In this document: piece by piece, positions 24,829 through 32,855 of the stretch
How positions within the stretch are numbered: the stretch's first letter is position 1
Layout: every line of letters begins with the position of its first letter
NCBI GenBank assembly: GCA_017535325.1
Contig: JAFXUC010000117.1
Location: 1-50,298 of the forward strand
From: Bacteroidales bacterium
GTDB taxonomy: Bacteria; Bacteroidota; Bacteroidia; Bacteroidales; UBA3824
Direction of reading: 5' to 3'
Length of the DNA: 50,298 nt
Notes under the pieces: model-generated
Told to the model about the DNA's origin: nothing
Databases searched by the model: none
Seen by the model: only the letters and a program-made list of their open reading frames with translations
Program-made: the position numbers and the translations under genes

Positions 24829-26055
24829 TTATTCAGTAACAGGACGGACACACATTCCCGATGTTCTCGGGTGAGCAAACCACGTCAGCAATTGTTGAAT
24901 ATACCCGAAGTTGAATGCAACAGTATATTCTTCCCTCTGCATATCGGGTTGGTTAAAAATTTCCGTCATCGTCGGATCAGCAGTAGCTGTCCAATATGTG
25001 GCCACCACACCTGCACCCTTAAACATATAATTGGAATGACGAAAACCTCCAAACGGGAATTTTAACGTATTGGTGCATATATCATTGCCATCAATTGTGA
25101 CCACATAGTCATATTTAATTCCCTTACCGTTGTCATCGTATGCCGCAAAATTAGGTTTTAGGTTGGCATACTCCTCCACTTGGTCTTCAAATGCAGCAAA
25201 CTCGTTATTTCCCGTCTTGCCCCCCGTAGGAATGCGCCATAAACCTCCAAGTTGAGTGGCCACATCGAAATCCTTGTTACCACTTATGTCATAAACAATG
25301 TTGGAACCTGCCATTTGTTTAGTATCAGTTACGAACTGCTCAACGTGTTCTATGTCATACATCCTCAACCCTGTGTTATCACCAAATTGATACATATTCC
25401 ACTTTGTTCCATTAGGCATATTAACGTATGCGTCATCGGAATCGATTATAAGTTCGTAATCCTTAACTACTTTCATAAAAGAACTCTGCATTTGCGTTTC
25501 TTCCATACTTTCAGACTCATCGGCTATTCGGTAAACAACCTTGGTTGACGAACCAGGCTCGTTGATTTTTTCGGTGATAAGGTTGCCGGTAGCCCAATAA
25601 AGTGGTTCACCGTCCGCCTTGCCTCCTTTGTTGACACCCATATAAAGAGCCACAATCCAATCGTTAACCTTGTCTTTAACTATGCTGCCAGCATCTTTGT
25701 CCGGCAAAATAAGCGTTGCAGAAGATATTTCGGCATCAGTGAGAGTGTGGAAAAACTTGACCATTTTTTTTACGCCAAACCACACATCCCTGCTTGAATA
25801 GTCGGCAAGGTTGGCTGGAAGTAGAAATACCGCTTTGCCGTTTTCATCAACAACAGCCTTTGATACGGCATCAGTACTGCCCGCAAATCCCAACTGCAAA
25901 GTCTGACCGCTGTAATAATTGGTCGCAGTTGATGATGTGGTATTCACCACAAATGTGTATTGGTTTGATGATTTTTTGTCTTCATCATCGCTGCAAGATA
26001 CAGTAAATAAGGCTGATACAGAGACAACCATAATCATTACAAAAATACGTTTCAT
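24829..26055 (-). CDS. surface lipoprotein with C-terminal FISUMP/DUF1566-like domain
   Basis: The start at 26055 (MKRIFVMIMVVSVSALFTVSC) gives a clean lipoprotein signal with lipobox Cys, followed by the acidic SDDEDKKSS motif that typically sends Bacteroidota lipoproteins to the cell surface. The upstream extension to 26106 is rejected because it overlaps the preceding gene. The central region is beta-rich and ends in LWRIPTGGKTG, FPFGGFRHSNYMFKG, YWTATAD and SGMCVRPV, the pattern of the FISUMP/DUF1566-type domain found in Bacteroidota surface proteins. About 408 residues. It is the last gene of the five-gene cluster and pairs with the beta-solenoid gene upstream, 2 bp away. Confidence 0.7.
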   Translation of the reverse strand: MKRIFVMIMVVSVSALFTVSCSDDEDKKSSNQYTFVVNTTSSTATNYYSGQTLQLGFAGSTDAVSKAVVDENGKAVFLLPANLADYSSRDVWFGVKKMVKFFHTLTDAEISSATLILPDKDAGSIVKDKVNDWIVALYMGVNKGGKADGEPLYWATGNLITEKINEPGSSTKVVYRIADESESMEETQMQSSFMKVVKDYELIIDSDDAYVNMPNGTKWNMYQFGDNTGLRMYDIEHVEQFVTDTKQMAGSNIVYDISGNKDFDVATQLGGLWRIPTGGKTGNNEFAAFEDQVEEYANLKPNFAAYDDNGKGIKYDYVVTIDGNDICTNTLKFPFGGFRHSNYMFKGAGVVATYWTATADPTMTEIFNQPDMQREEYTVAFNFGYIQQLLTWFAHPRTSGMCVRPVTE

Positions 26056-26057
26056 AT

Positions 26058-27635
26058 CTATATAGATATTTTGTTTAAAGAAACGGTTTGATTCTCTGTG
26101 TCCCACGAAATTTCGATTTCTTTTTCATTCGTATCGAATTCGATGGTTTCGTAGCCTTTGTAAGTGTTGATATAGTCGTATTTTCCACTATTGGGTACAC
26201 AATACATTATTGCTTCGGGAGCAACACTATACTTGGTACCATCAACATAGTCCGACGGCTTGGTAAGACTTATTAAACCGCCGCCAAAATGCATTTCTAC
26301 TCCTTTTGCCAAAAACAAGTCATGAGTGGAGGAAAAATCACGAAGCCTCGTATTCCAATGTCCAAGATACATCACACCTGGTTTCGTGTACGAATTGTCA
26401 GTGGTAATAAAACCTGCCTCCGCCATATCGTGGTGAACAGAACCGCTTTGACTTGTCTTGATGACCCCGTCATTGACAATGGAAATACTAAGGTCGTATT
26501 CGGGAGAGAGTTCGTGGAACATCATACCATATCCTTGGTACACCTTGTCACAGCCGTCTTCAATATTAATTTCTATCGTACCTCTGTTAATTGCAGGCGG
26601 AGTTACAGAAAACCTATTCTTATTTTCGTTTTCATAGATACCGCATATAAACTTGCTGCCATCGGCGAGTACACAAGATTGTCCGTTCGGAACTGGAGTT
26701 TCAGTAATAGATATGTATCCGTTGTTTACAATATTGTTGGTACCATAACGTGTCATTCCGTACGTGTTACCAGGCTGACGCGCTATCATTATTCCGTCGT
26801 TGAGAATATTTGTGGTGTCGCTGCCGGCAGTAATCATACGGCTATCCTCAGCATTCTCTACTTGCATATTCATTGTTCCTCTGTTGCTTGCAGTAGCATG
26901 AGATCCGGTAACACCAATACCGCGCATTCTCGTACGCGAGGAGCCATTCCCTTTAAAATTGATAGTTCCGTTGTTGATGATGTTACTTCCATAGTCTCCT
27001 GCCATCGTAAAACAATAAACGGTACAACTTACTGATGGGTCATGGTCAAAATAAACATCTATAACTCCATCATTAATTAGTACGCAGTTTTTTCCTGAGG
27101 CAACCAGTCCCATCATTCTGATATATTCAAACTCACGATTTTCATTGTCATCATCCACAAGTTGTTCTTTGTAGCATTCTACAATATTTTTTGTATGGAT
27201 TTCTATGTGTCCCCGATTTATGAGCGTTACATTATCCACTGTCTTTGTGGTGTCAACATGCTCCTTATCATTAGGGTCGATTGCGAAAGCACTCATTATC
27301 GGGCAATCAATTACCCATTTGCGTCGCCAACCCACCGATTTTAACACGGAAACCTTGCGCTTGATTATATTGCATTTTTCAGGATCAGCATAATCTATCA
27401 TTACGTCTTTTTCGTTTACGATTATCGCACCGGATACCTCTGTATTGATTTGACCAGATTCTGATACCGTATAGGGCAAATCTTCGGGTGTGGTTGACGA
27501 GTTGTCTGAAATTCTGACCGTATCGTGAACAATTACATCACGATACTCAATTTCAGTATCTTTTGAACATGATAAAAATGCTACTGTTACAATCAAAACT
27601 GCACACAGCATATAAGTTGTACTTTTTTTATTCAT
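26058..27635 (-). CDS. surface lipoprotein with beta-solenoid repeats
   Basis: The 525-residue protein has a lipoprotein signal peptide (lipobox ending FLSC at about residue 23). From about residue 130 to 420 it carries repeats built on (V/I)xNxGxIxI: LINRGHIEIHTKN, LINDGVIDVYFD, IINNGTINFKGNG, ILNDGIMIARQ, IVNNGYISITE, AINRGTIEINIED and IVNDGVIKTSQ. Regular Asn-x-Gly turns between short strands are what a right-handed parallel beta-helix shows. No catalytic motif is seen. It is homologous to the protein at 28492-29712, which lacks a signal peptide. It may bind a glycan or serve in adhesion. Its gene lies 26 bp after the lipoprotein gene at 27662-28495. Confidence 0.7.
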   Translation of the reverse strand: MNKKSTTYMLCAVLIVTVAFLSCSKDTEIEYRDVIVHDTVRISDNSSTTPEDLPYTVSESGQINTEVSGAIIVNEKDVMIDYADPEKCNIIKRKVSVLKSVGWRRKWVIDCPIMSAFAIDPNDKEHVDTTKTVDNVTLINRGHIEIHTKNIVECYKEQLVDDDNENREFEYIRMMGLVASGKNCVLINDGVIDVYFDHDPSVSCTVYCFTMAGDYGSNIINNGTINFKGNGSSRTRMRGIGVTGSHATASNRGTMNMQVENAEDSRMITAGSDTTNILNDGIMIARQPGNTYGMTRYGTNNIVNNGYISITETPVPNGQSCVLADGSKFICGIYENENKNRFSVTPPAINRGTIEINIEDGCDKVYQGYGMMFHELSPEYDLSISIVNDGVIKTSQSGSVHHDMAEAGFITTDNSYTKPGVMYLGHWNTRLRDFSSTHDLFLAKGVEMHFGGGLISLTKPSDYVDGTKYSVAPEAIMYCVPNSGKYDYINTYKGYETIEFDTNEKEIEISWDTENQTVSLNKISI

Positions 27636-27661
27636 ATTCTTTTTGCATTAATATTTATAAT

Positions 27662-28495
27662 TTAATTTAAATACTTGACCAAACGTACATTACGTCCATA
27701 TACACGTCTGTGTCTATACACATAAAACTGTCCTGAACGAAAACTGACATCCCAAACTACTGATATGTCGTTATAATCAGTAGATGTCCACAGTCCGCCA
27801 TAAAAACCAGCATTACCGAATTCGGTTCCTAAACGATGTCCAGCGGCAGGGAAAAAAACTGCACCGGCAGCCTCCATCATAGACCATTGTTCCAAAGTGT
27901 ATTCGTTTTTTTCTTTAAACTTATCTGCTCCATAACCCTCTGCTACACCACTGTTGAATGTTAATCCCTCTGGCAAAATCCACGTATCCGGCAGAATTAC
28001 AAGACCATTGACATCTCCAACCTTGGCTACACCTAATTTATCGGCGGCGTTTTCTCGCGTTTCGGTCATATACAGCCACTCCTCTGCCGAAAGAGTAAAC
28101 CACGTTTTACTGTCACCAATATTGATTCCCCAATCAACAAAATTCAAATATAGGGTTGAGTCTATGCTAATTTTCGTCGGATTGTTCCCCGTTCCCCAAC
28201 CGAACAAATCAATATAACCTTCGAAAGAATCGGAGATTTGACCATTATTTTCGCCTGCATAGTCATATTGGTGTTCTGCAAAACGCCATACCTTGGTACT
28301 CGGACAATACTGCAAATTGCCAGAAGCAAAGACAATTTTTTTTGAGTCCGAAACAGAAAATTCACCGCACAAACTCGAAAAATTCATATTTACATTGTTG
28401 TCTTTTTCTTCGTCGTCCTTACAAGATACAGCCATAAAACATAGTAACAAACCGGCTACAATATACAAGCGGAATGTATTTAACGTATGTATCAT
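27662..28495 (-). CDS. surface lipoprotein with FISUMP/DUF1566-like domain
   Basis: The 277-residue protein has a lipoprotein signal peptide (MIHTLNTFRLYIVAGLLLC, lipobox FMAVSC) and an acidic stretch after the Cys (KDDEEKDNN), as in surface-exposed lipoproteins of the phylum. The mature part contains FASGNLQYCPSTKVWRFAEH, GYIDLFGWGTGNNP, VILPDTWILPEG and GGLWTSTDYND followed by VRLVKYL, the pattern of a FISUMP/DUF1566-type surface protein domain. The ATG overlaps the stop of the beta-solenoid gene upstream by 4 bp (ATGA), implying coupled translation and a functional partnership. It resembles the domain at the C-terminus of the protein at 24829-26055. Confidence 0.72.
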   Translation of the reverse strand: MIHTLNTFRLYIVAGLLLCFMAVSCKDDEEKDNNVNMNFSSLCGEFSVSDSKKIVFASGNLQYCPSTKVWRFAEHQYDYAGENNGQISDSFEGYIDLFGWGTGNNPTKISIDSTLYLNFVDWGINIGDSKTWFTLSAEEWLYMTETRENAADKLGVAKVGDVNGLVILPDTWILPEGLTFNSGVAEGYGADKFKEKNEYTLEQWSMMEAAGAVFFPAAGHRLGTEFGNAGFYGGLWTSTDYNDISVVWDVSFRSGQFYVYRHRRVYGRNVRLVKYLN

Positions 28496-29712
28496 TTAAT
28501 TTTACAAGTTAGATTTTTCAATTTTGCATCTGATGTCTGAAAAACATCATTTTCAGTAAGTGCGGCAGACGAAATATCGAACTCCGCACTGCGGCACGCC
28601 AACACGTGGTCTGACTTGCCGCGATTCCATTTCAGCACCTTCATTTTGACGGGATTGTCAAAACCCAGCTGCATATTAACGCCGAGCTCTGCGGTGATAT
28701 ATTTTTGAGGACCTTCTTGCGTAACTTCAACCGTGCCCTCGTTTGAAACATACCTTACGGGCGTTTCATTGTTTTCGTCCTTGTTTTCCATTTGGTAATA
28801 GAAACCGAAAGCGATTGCCTCAGAACCTGATTTTTCACTGCCGACGAGGTGTATTTTTATCGAGCCTTTGTTGACAACCGGCGCGGGAAGCATTTTTCCC
28901 GGACGAAAATGCTCATACATTCCGGTAGCCATCGGCGGAAAATTAAACAAGTAGGGAATTTTGCCGTTGATAAGTGTTGCGAGTGAGACAGCCTCAATTT
29001 CACCTTCGTTAATCATCGTAGTGCCGGTAACACTGCCAATCGTCATAATGCGTCCTGAAACTTTGAGTTTGATTTTGCCCTTGTTTATGAGCGAGCCGCC
29101 GTGTCCTGCCGAATGAAGAATTCTCGTTTGGAACGCCCTTTCGACATCGGCTGTTATGACGCCTTCGTTGACAACATGCAAATTGTTTGCTACGCCGCCA
29201 ACTCCGCGTATGAGCGACTGGTATGACCCGTTGCCATAGAAATGGATTTCGCCTCGGTTAATGAGCATCGAATTTGCCTCCGCCCACATTGCACAGCAAT
29301 ACATTGTGGTTTCGCTGTCCTTGTCGTAATCCATACAGATGTTGATGACGCCTTCGTTTATAAGCACAGAATTTTCGCCTGCCGCCATCGCGTAAGCCCT
29401 GAGAGCGTCTACCTTTACCGACTTGTCGTTAACTGACTTGTCGTATAAATCTTTCATTTTCAGAGTTATAACACCTTTGTTGATGAGTACGGCGTTAGGA
29501 GCGAGTTTCATATCGCCGTCATCACCCTCTGTCAAAGCCACAAATCCGCAGAGAACGTTGTTTTGAAGTTTTCCGCTGCTGTTGAACTGCGCTCCCGCCA
29601 AATAGCGGTATATAAAAAGGTTTTCCCTGCTCGAATCAGAGATTTCAAGGTTGTCCACGTTAACAGCATACGCACCCTGACCTATAAATTTTGCATAGTT
29701 TAATGTGCTCAT
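28492..29712 (-). CDS. beta-solenoid repeat protein without signal peptide
   Basis: The 406-residue protein has repeats of the same type as the lipoprotein at 26058-27635: LINKGVITLKMKD, LINEGVINICMDYD, LINRGEIHFYGNG, VVNEGVITADVERA, LINKGKIKLKVSG, MINEGEIEAVSLA and VVNKGSIKIHLVG. No signal peptide or lipobox is present; upstream of the ATG there is an in-frame TAA at the end of the cupin gene, so the start cannot be extended. The protein therefore appears cytoplasmic, or is exported by a route not visible here. The next gene overlaps by 4 bp. Function is unknown; a paralogue of a surface protein retained in the cytoplasm would be unusual. Confidence 0.72.
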   Translation of the reverse strand: MSTLNYAKFIGQGAYAVNVDNLEISDSSRENLFIYRYLAGAQFNSSGKLQNNVLCGFVALTEGDDGDMKLAPNAVLINKGVITLKMKDLYDKSVNDKSVKVDALRAYAMAAGENSVLINEGVINICMDYDKDSETTMYCCAMWAEANSMLINRGEIHFYGNGSYQSLIRGVGGVANNLHVVNEGVITADVERAFQTRILHSAGHGGSLINKGKIKLKVSGRIMTIGSVTGTTMINEGEIEAVSLATLINGKIPYLFNFPPMATGMYEHFRPGKMLPAPVVNKGSIKIHLVGSEKSGSEAIAFGFYYQMENKDENNETPVRYVSNEGTVEVTQEGPQKYITAELGVNMQLGFDNPVKMKVLKWNRGKSDHVLACRSAEFDISSAALTENDVFQTSDAKLKNLTCKIK

Positions 29713-29732
29713 ATTCAGTTCGGAATTAATTG

Positions 29733-30074
29733 TTATTTTTTATCCCACGGAAATTCTGTCTTGATTGGAGAGAACACGTCGATAGCCTCAGTCTCGCCTA
29801 CTGCCACGAAAGCGTGCGGCACATTGGCGGGTACAAGATAAGCGTCGCCCGCTTTGAGATGAAATACTTCGTCGCCAATGGTGAGTTCAAAGCCGCCCTT
29901 AATACAATAGCCAAACTGTTCCTGCGGGTGAGTGTGCATTCCTACAACAGATTTGTCGGACATGTTCCAGTGAAGGACATTCATATTTGTGCCGGAAGCG
30001 AAATCCTGACGGATAACGCCTTTGCCCATATCGATTTTCTCGATTTTGTCATGAAAGAATACTGATTGTGCCAT
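29733..30074 (-). CDS. small cupin-domain protein
   Basis: The start at 30074 (MAQSVFFHDKIEK) gives a 113-residue single-cupin protein; the longer 139-residue frame adds a low-complexity hydrophobic leader that reads through the promoter region and is rejected. Cupin motif 1 is seen in GMHTHPQEQFGYCIKGGFEL (His-x-His, Glu) and motif 2 in GDAYLVPANVPHAF (His), so the metal-binding residues are complete. Cupins of this size bind small ligands, isomerise sugars or act as sensors; the substrate is not evident. It is the first gene of the five-gene cluster and is followed 20 bp later by the beta-solenoid gene. Confidence 0.85.
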   Translation of the reverse strand: MAQSVFFHDKIEKIDMGKGVIRQDFASGTNMNVLHWNMSDKSVVGMHTHPQEQFGYCIKGGFELTIGDEVFHLKAGDAYLVPANVPHAFVAVGETEAIDVFSPIKTEFPWDKK

Positions 30075-30135
30075 ATTTTTAAGTGTAATTAAAGTAATAA
30101 AAAAAAAAAATATTTTTTCGTTAAATTGTTTGCTA

Positions 30136-30167
30136 CAAATGTAATAATTCATTTTTAAAAATGCAAA
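30136..30167 (-). promoter_or_regulatory. Bacteroidota-type promoter for the cupin / beta-solenoid cluster
   Basis: TTTG (30167-30164) and TACATTTG (30143-30136) are 20 bp apart on the minus strand, an exact match to both consensus elements. The start would be near 30130, with a leader of about 55 nt before the cupin ATG at 30074. It is the only good promoter seen for the five genes down to 24829. Confidence 0.6.
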
Positions 30168-30212
30168 TATTCATTTTGTTCATTTTTGTTTCTTTCAACA
30201 ATTCATTAAAAA

Positions 30213-30244
30213 CTTGTAACTTATAATTTTTATTCGTATTTTTG
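30213..30244 (+). promoter_or_regulatory. Bacteroidota-type promoter for argR
   Basis: CTTG (30213-30216) precedes TATTTTTG (30237-30244) by 20 bp on the plus strand. The -7 element is exact and the -33 has one mismatch. The start would be near 30250, 30 nt before the ATG at 30280. Confidence 0.5.
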
Positions 30245-30279
30245 GGGCGTAATTTCAAACAGAAAAAGCGATACTTAAT

Positions 30280-30759
30280 ATGAGCAACAAGAAAAACCGC
30301 ATCGTGCTGTTAAGGCAAATGATTGAAACCGAAGAGATAAGGTCTCAAAAAGACATTTTGAACCGCATGAAAGAACAAGGCGTGGAAGTAACTCAGGCAA
30401 GCCTTTCACGTTATTTAAAAGAGATGAACGCCGTCAGAGTTTCAGATGGCGAGGGCGGATATTTTTACAAACTCCCGGCAGGGGCTATCCGTGCCGACAT
30501 TATGTCATCTCAGGTAGAGGCAGTGGAATTTGCGGGAACAAATATGGTTGTCGTAAAAACACAAGCAGGCTATGCAAATGCCGTTTCGGTACAGATTGAC
30601 GCAAAAAGGCTGCCTGTAATCGCCGGCACGGTTTCCGGCGACGACACTATTTTAATAATCATCAGAGACGGTTTTTCGCGTACAGAAGTTGAAAAAGTTC
30701 TCATTCAGGAATTTCCATCTCTAAAAGACAAAATCATAAACGTACATCATCTTCAATGA
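30280..30759 (+). CDS. argR: arginine repressor
   Basis: The 159-residue protein has the two-domain layout of ArgR/AhrC: an N-terminal winged helix-turn-helix with IRSQKDILNRMKEQGVEVTQ and the recognition segment ASLSRYLKEM, and a C-terminal oligomerisation and arginine-binding domain with GTVSGDDTILIIIRD, close to the family motif GTxxGDDTI. It would bind arginine and repress or activate arginine synthesis genes. No arginine gene lies in the window, so it is monocistronic here. Its 3' end overlaps the Mur ligase stop region by 7 bp in convergent orientation. The start is supported by the promoter at 30213-30244. Confidence 0.95.
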   Translation: MSNKKNRIVLLRQMIETEEIRSQKDILNRMKEQGVEVTQASLSRYLKEMNAVRVSDGEGGYFYKLPAGAIRADIMSSQVEAVEFAGTNMVVVKTQAGYANAVSVQIDAKRLPVIAGTVSGDDTILIIIRDGFSRTEVEKVLIQEFPSLKDKIINVHHLQ

Positions 30760-32318
30760 TAATCCGGCAAATCGTTTTCAAACAAAAGCACGTCGCCTGA
30801 AACAGCCTGCGAATATGCAAAAGTTGCCGCGTCTTGCAAACCGGTCGCAACGTAGATTTTGTCTTTGGGATAGTTTGCCGCTTTCAAACCACTATAAATC
30901 GCTTTTGTCTGCTCTTTGCCGACAAGAATTGCAAGGTCGGCAGATTGTGCAATTTGTTTTCCGAGTTCGCCGTTATAAAAGTCTTGACGGTCAGCAAGTT
31001 CGATAATACCGGGTGTTATCACAATTCTTTTGCAGTCTGTAAATTGCGAAAGAATTTCCAACGCCATTTTCGCGCCTTTCGGGTTGGAATTGAAAGCATC
31101 ATCGATGATAACAACACCGTTTGGTCCGGCTTTGATTTCCATTCTATGTTCAACGGCTTGAAGTTTGTGTACTCCGAATTTTATTTGTTGAACAGTTAAC
31201 CCAAGCCTCAACGCACAAACTACCGCCGAAATAATGTTAGAAATATTGTAAATTCCCAGCAGCGGCGTTGATAGGTCGGCAATTTTTTCGTCAAAATGAT
31301 ACAACTCAAAATCAGTGCCTTGCGGTGAAAATTTTATATTTTTTGCCGAATAGTCGTTGGTATCGTTATCCGTTGAAAAATATTCCGTCGGCTTGGTCTT
31401 CGGCGTATTTTTAATGATTTCGTAATCACCGTTAAGAATTGCCAAACCGTCAGAAGGCAAAGAATCAATAAGTTCAAATTTGGTTTTGCGGACGTTTTCT
31501 ATCGTTTTGAAAGTGTCCAAATGTTGCTCGGCAACCGAAGACAAAATACCGATTGTCGGGTGAACAATGTCGCAAATTTCTTTGATGTCGTTAATCTGTT
31601 TTGCGCCCATTTCGCAGATAAAAACCTGATGTGTCGGTTTCAAATATTCGCGGATTGTACGCACAACGCCCATCGTAGTATTAAAAGAGCCCGGTGTCAT
31701 CAAAACATTGTATTTTTCGCTGAGGATTTTTTCCAAAAAATGTTTTGTTGAAGTTTTTCCGTAACTACCTGTTATGCCAACAATTATCAAATCTTTATGC
31801 TCCGAGAGGATACGTTTTGCATCGTTGATATACCAGTTGTTAATACGCTTTTCAACAGGTTTTAAAACGATGTTTGAAAGCATCAACAACAAAAAACTAA
31901 AAACCGTAACACCAAGACACGTTAACAATGCTGCATTTTCGCTTTTGGTTAACAAAAATTCCAATTCTCCAAAAACGAAAAACAAACCAAATGTTGTGAA
32001 ATACAAGCGTTTTGCCCTTGCCGTAAAATTGAATTTTACTTTTGGTTTATAAGTTTTGTTGTAATAAACGTAATAAAGCAAAACCAACGCAAACGGTGTT
32101 AAAAAATAAAAAAACTTGTCTTGAAAAAACAATCCAACAATGCCTACAACAAGGCTGAAATATTCCGCCAAACGTATTTTGGAGAAAATATCGTTTTTCA
32201 AAAATTTCCAAAATCTTTCGTTGCGATAAGAATTTTGTTGAAATTTATGTAGTTCCACTTTGAATTTCAAAGCGGCGTAAACAATTACAAATAAGAATAT
32301 TGCGATTATAAGTATCAT
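30753..32318 (-). CDS. membrane-anchored MurF-like Mur ligase
   Basis: The preferred start is the ATG at 32318 (MILIIAIFLF), giving 521 residues; a longer frame would need TTG at 32384. The first 160 residues contain several membrane segments (about 2-19, 52-66, 70-86, 105-125 and 130-150), replacing the usual UDP-binding domain of MurF. The central domain begins with the ATP loop GITGSYGKTST (181-191), then the Mur motifs ICEMGAKQINDI, SVAEQHLDTF, and the C-terminal IDDAFNSNPKGA and ITPGIIELADRQ typical of MurF. Such proteins add D-Ala-D-Ala or a related amide to peptidoglycan precursors or are unusual Mur-type ligases. Membrane location is the notable feature. Confidence 0.85.
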   Translation of the reverse strand: MILIIAIFLFVIVYAALKFKVELHKFQQNSYRNERFWKFLKNDIFSKIRLAEYFSLVVGIVGLFFQDKFFYFLTPFALVLLYYVYYNKTYKPKVKFNFTARAKRLYFTTFGLFFVFGELEFLLTKSENAALLTCLGVTVFSFLLLMLSNIVLKPVEKRINNWYINDAKRILSEHKDLIIVGITGSYGKTSTKHFLEKILSEKYNVLMTPGSFNTTMGVVRTIREYLKPTHQVFICEMGAKQINDIKEICDIVHPTIGILSSVAEQHLDTFKTIENVRKTKFELIDSLPSDGLAILNGDYEIIKNTPKTKPTEYFSTDNDTNDYSAKNIKFSPQGTDFELYHFDEKIADLSTPLLGIYNISNIISAVVCALRLGLTVQQIKFGVHKLQAVEHRMEIKAGPNGVVIIDDAFNSNPKGAKMALEILSQFTDCKRIVITPGIIELADRQDFYNGELGKQIAQSADLAILVGKEQTKAIYSGLKAANYPKDKIYVATGLQDAATFAYSQAVSGDVLLFENDLPDYH

Positions 32319-32380
32319 GTTTTGCTTTTTTTTTGCAAAATTAGAAATTATTTCCGTTTTCAGCAAAAGTTTTTTACTTT

Positions 32381-32711
32381 TCAACGACGGTATATCTCCA
32401 CTCCGGTATTATCAACAGCCTCAATAAACCCCTTATCTGTGAGTTTGTCGTAGATGGAAATATCCAAAAAATACGGCAGCAAAAGGTCGTCTATCTCGGT
32501 GAAGATTCTGCCCATAATTTGACGTGTGAGCGCAGAGCCTTTGAGAGTGATGTCGATGTCCGAAAAAGGCTTGTAATTGCCCTTCGCCCGCGAACCATAG
32601 AGAATTACGCTCTCAACTTCGGGATGGCGGGAAAAAACGCTTATTAAGGCGTTGAAGTGCCGAACGATAACGCAAAAAACGTTCTTGACAGCGGTTGAGT
32701 GTGTTTTCCAT
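32381..32711 (-). pseudogene. MNT-type nucleotidyltransferase, frameshifted near the N-terminus
   Basis: The C-terminal frame reads FSRHPEVESVILYGSRAKG, then NYKPFSDIDITLKG, then DDLLLPYFLDISIYD and stops at 32381; these are the GS-x-DxD motif and the third Asp of the MNT nucleotidyltransferase fold. This frame has no ATG, GTG or TTG start before an in-frame stop. The only ATG (32711) is in another frame and gives MENTLNRCQERFLRYR before stopping. A run of six T in the coding strand near 32676 is where removing one base would join the two frames as MENTLNRCQERF followed by CVIVRHFNALISVFSRHPE. It is therefore a frameshifted gene, or a sequencing error in a homopolymer. Stand-alone members are often half of a toxin-antitoxin pair, but no HEPN partner is seen. 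Confidence 0.7.
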
Positions 32712-32783
32712 AATTGATGACAATTAATGTTTTATGTGGCAAAGATAAGAAAGATACTATAAATAAAAAAAATAATAGTAAAT

Positions 32784-32824
32784 AAAAAAGCACCCCGGAG
32801 ATATTTCCGAAGGTGCTTTTTCAT
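32784..32824 (-). terminator. intrinsic terminator after the SusC/SusD operon
   Basis: GCACC (32790-32794) pairs with GGTGC (32812-32816) within AAAAAAGCACC...GGTGCTTTTT, with CGGAGATATTTCCG forming an inner stem-loop; on the minus strand it is followed by a T-run and lies 30-70 bp beyond the stop codon at 32856. It can also work in the opposite direction. Confidence 0.7.
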
Positions 32825-32855
32825 ATTAATATAAGAAGACAAGTCTTTTAATAAA

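Noticed and set aside
26054..26069. 16-bp palindrome ATATCTATATAGATAT
   Set aside because: AT-rich and overlapping the start and stop codons of adjacent genes; easily explained by chance in this composition.
30753..30759. argR and Mur ligase overlap as a regulatory arrangement
   Set aside because: A 7-bp tail-to-tail overlap is common for convergent genes and shows no special structure.
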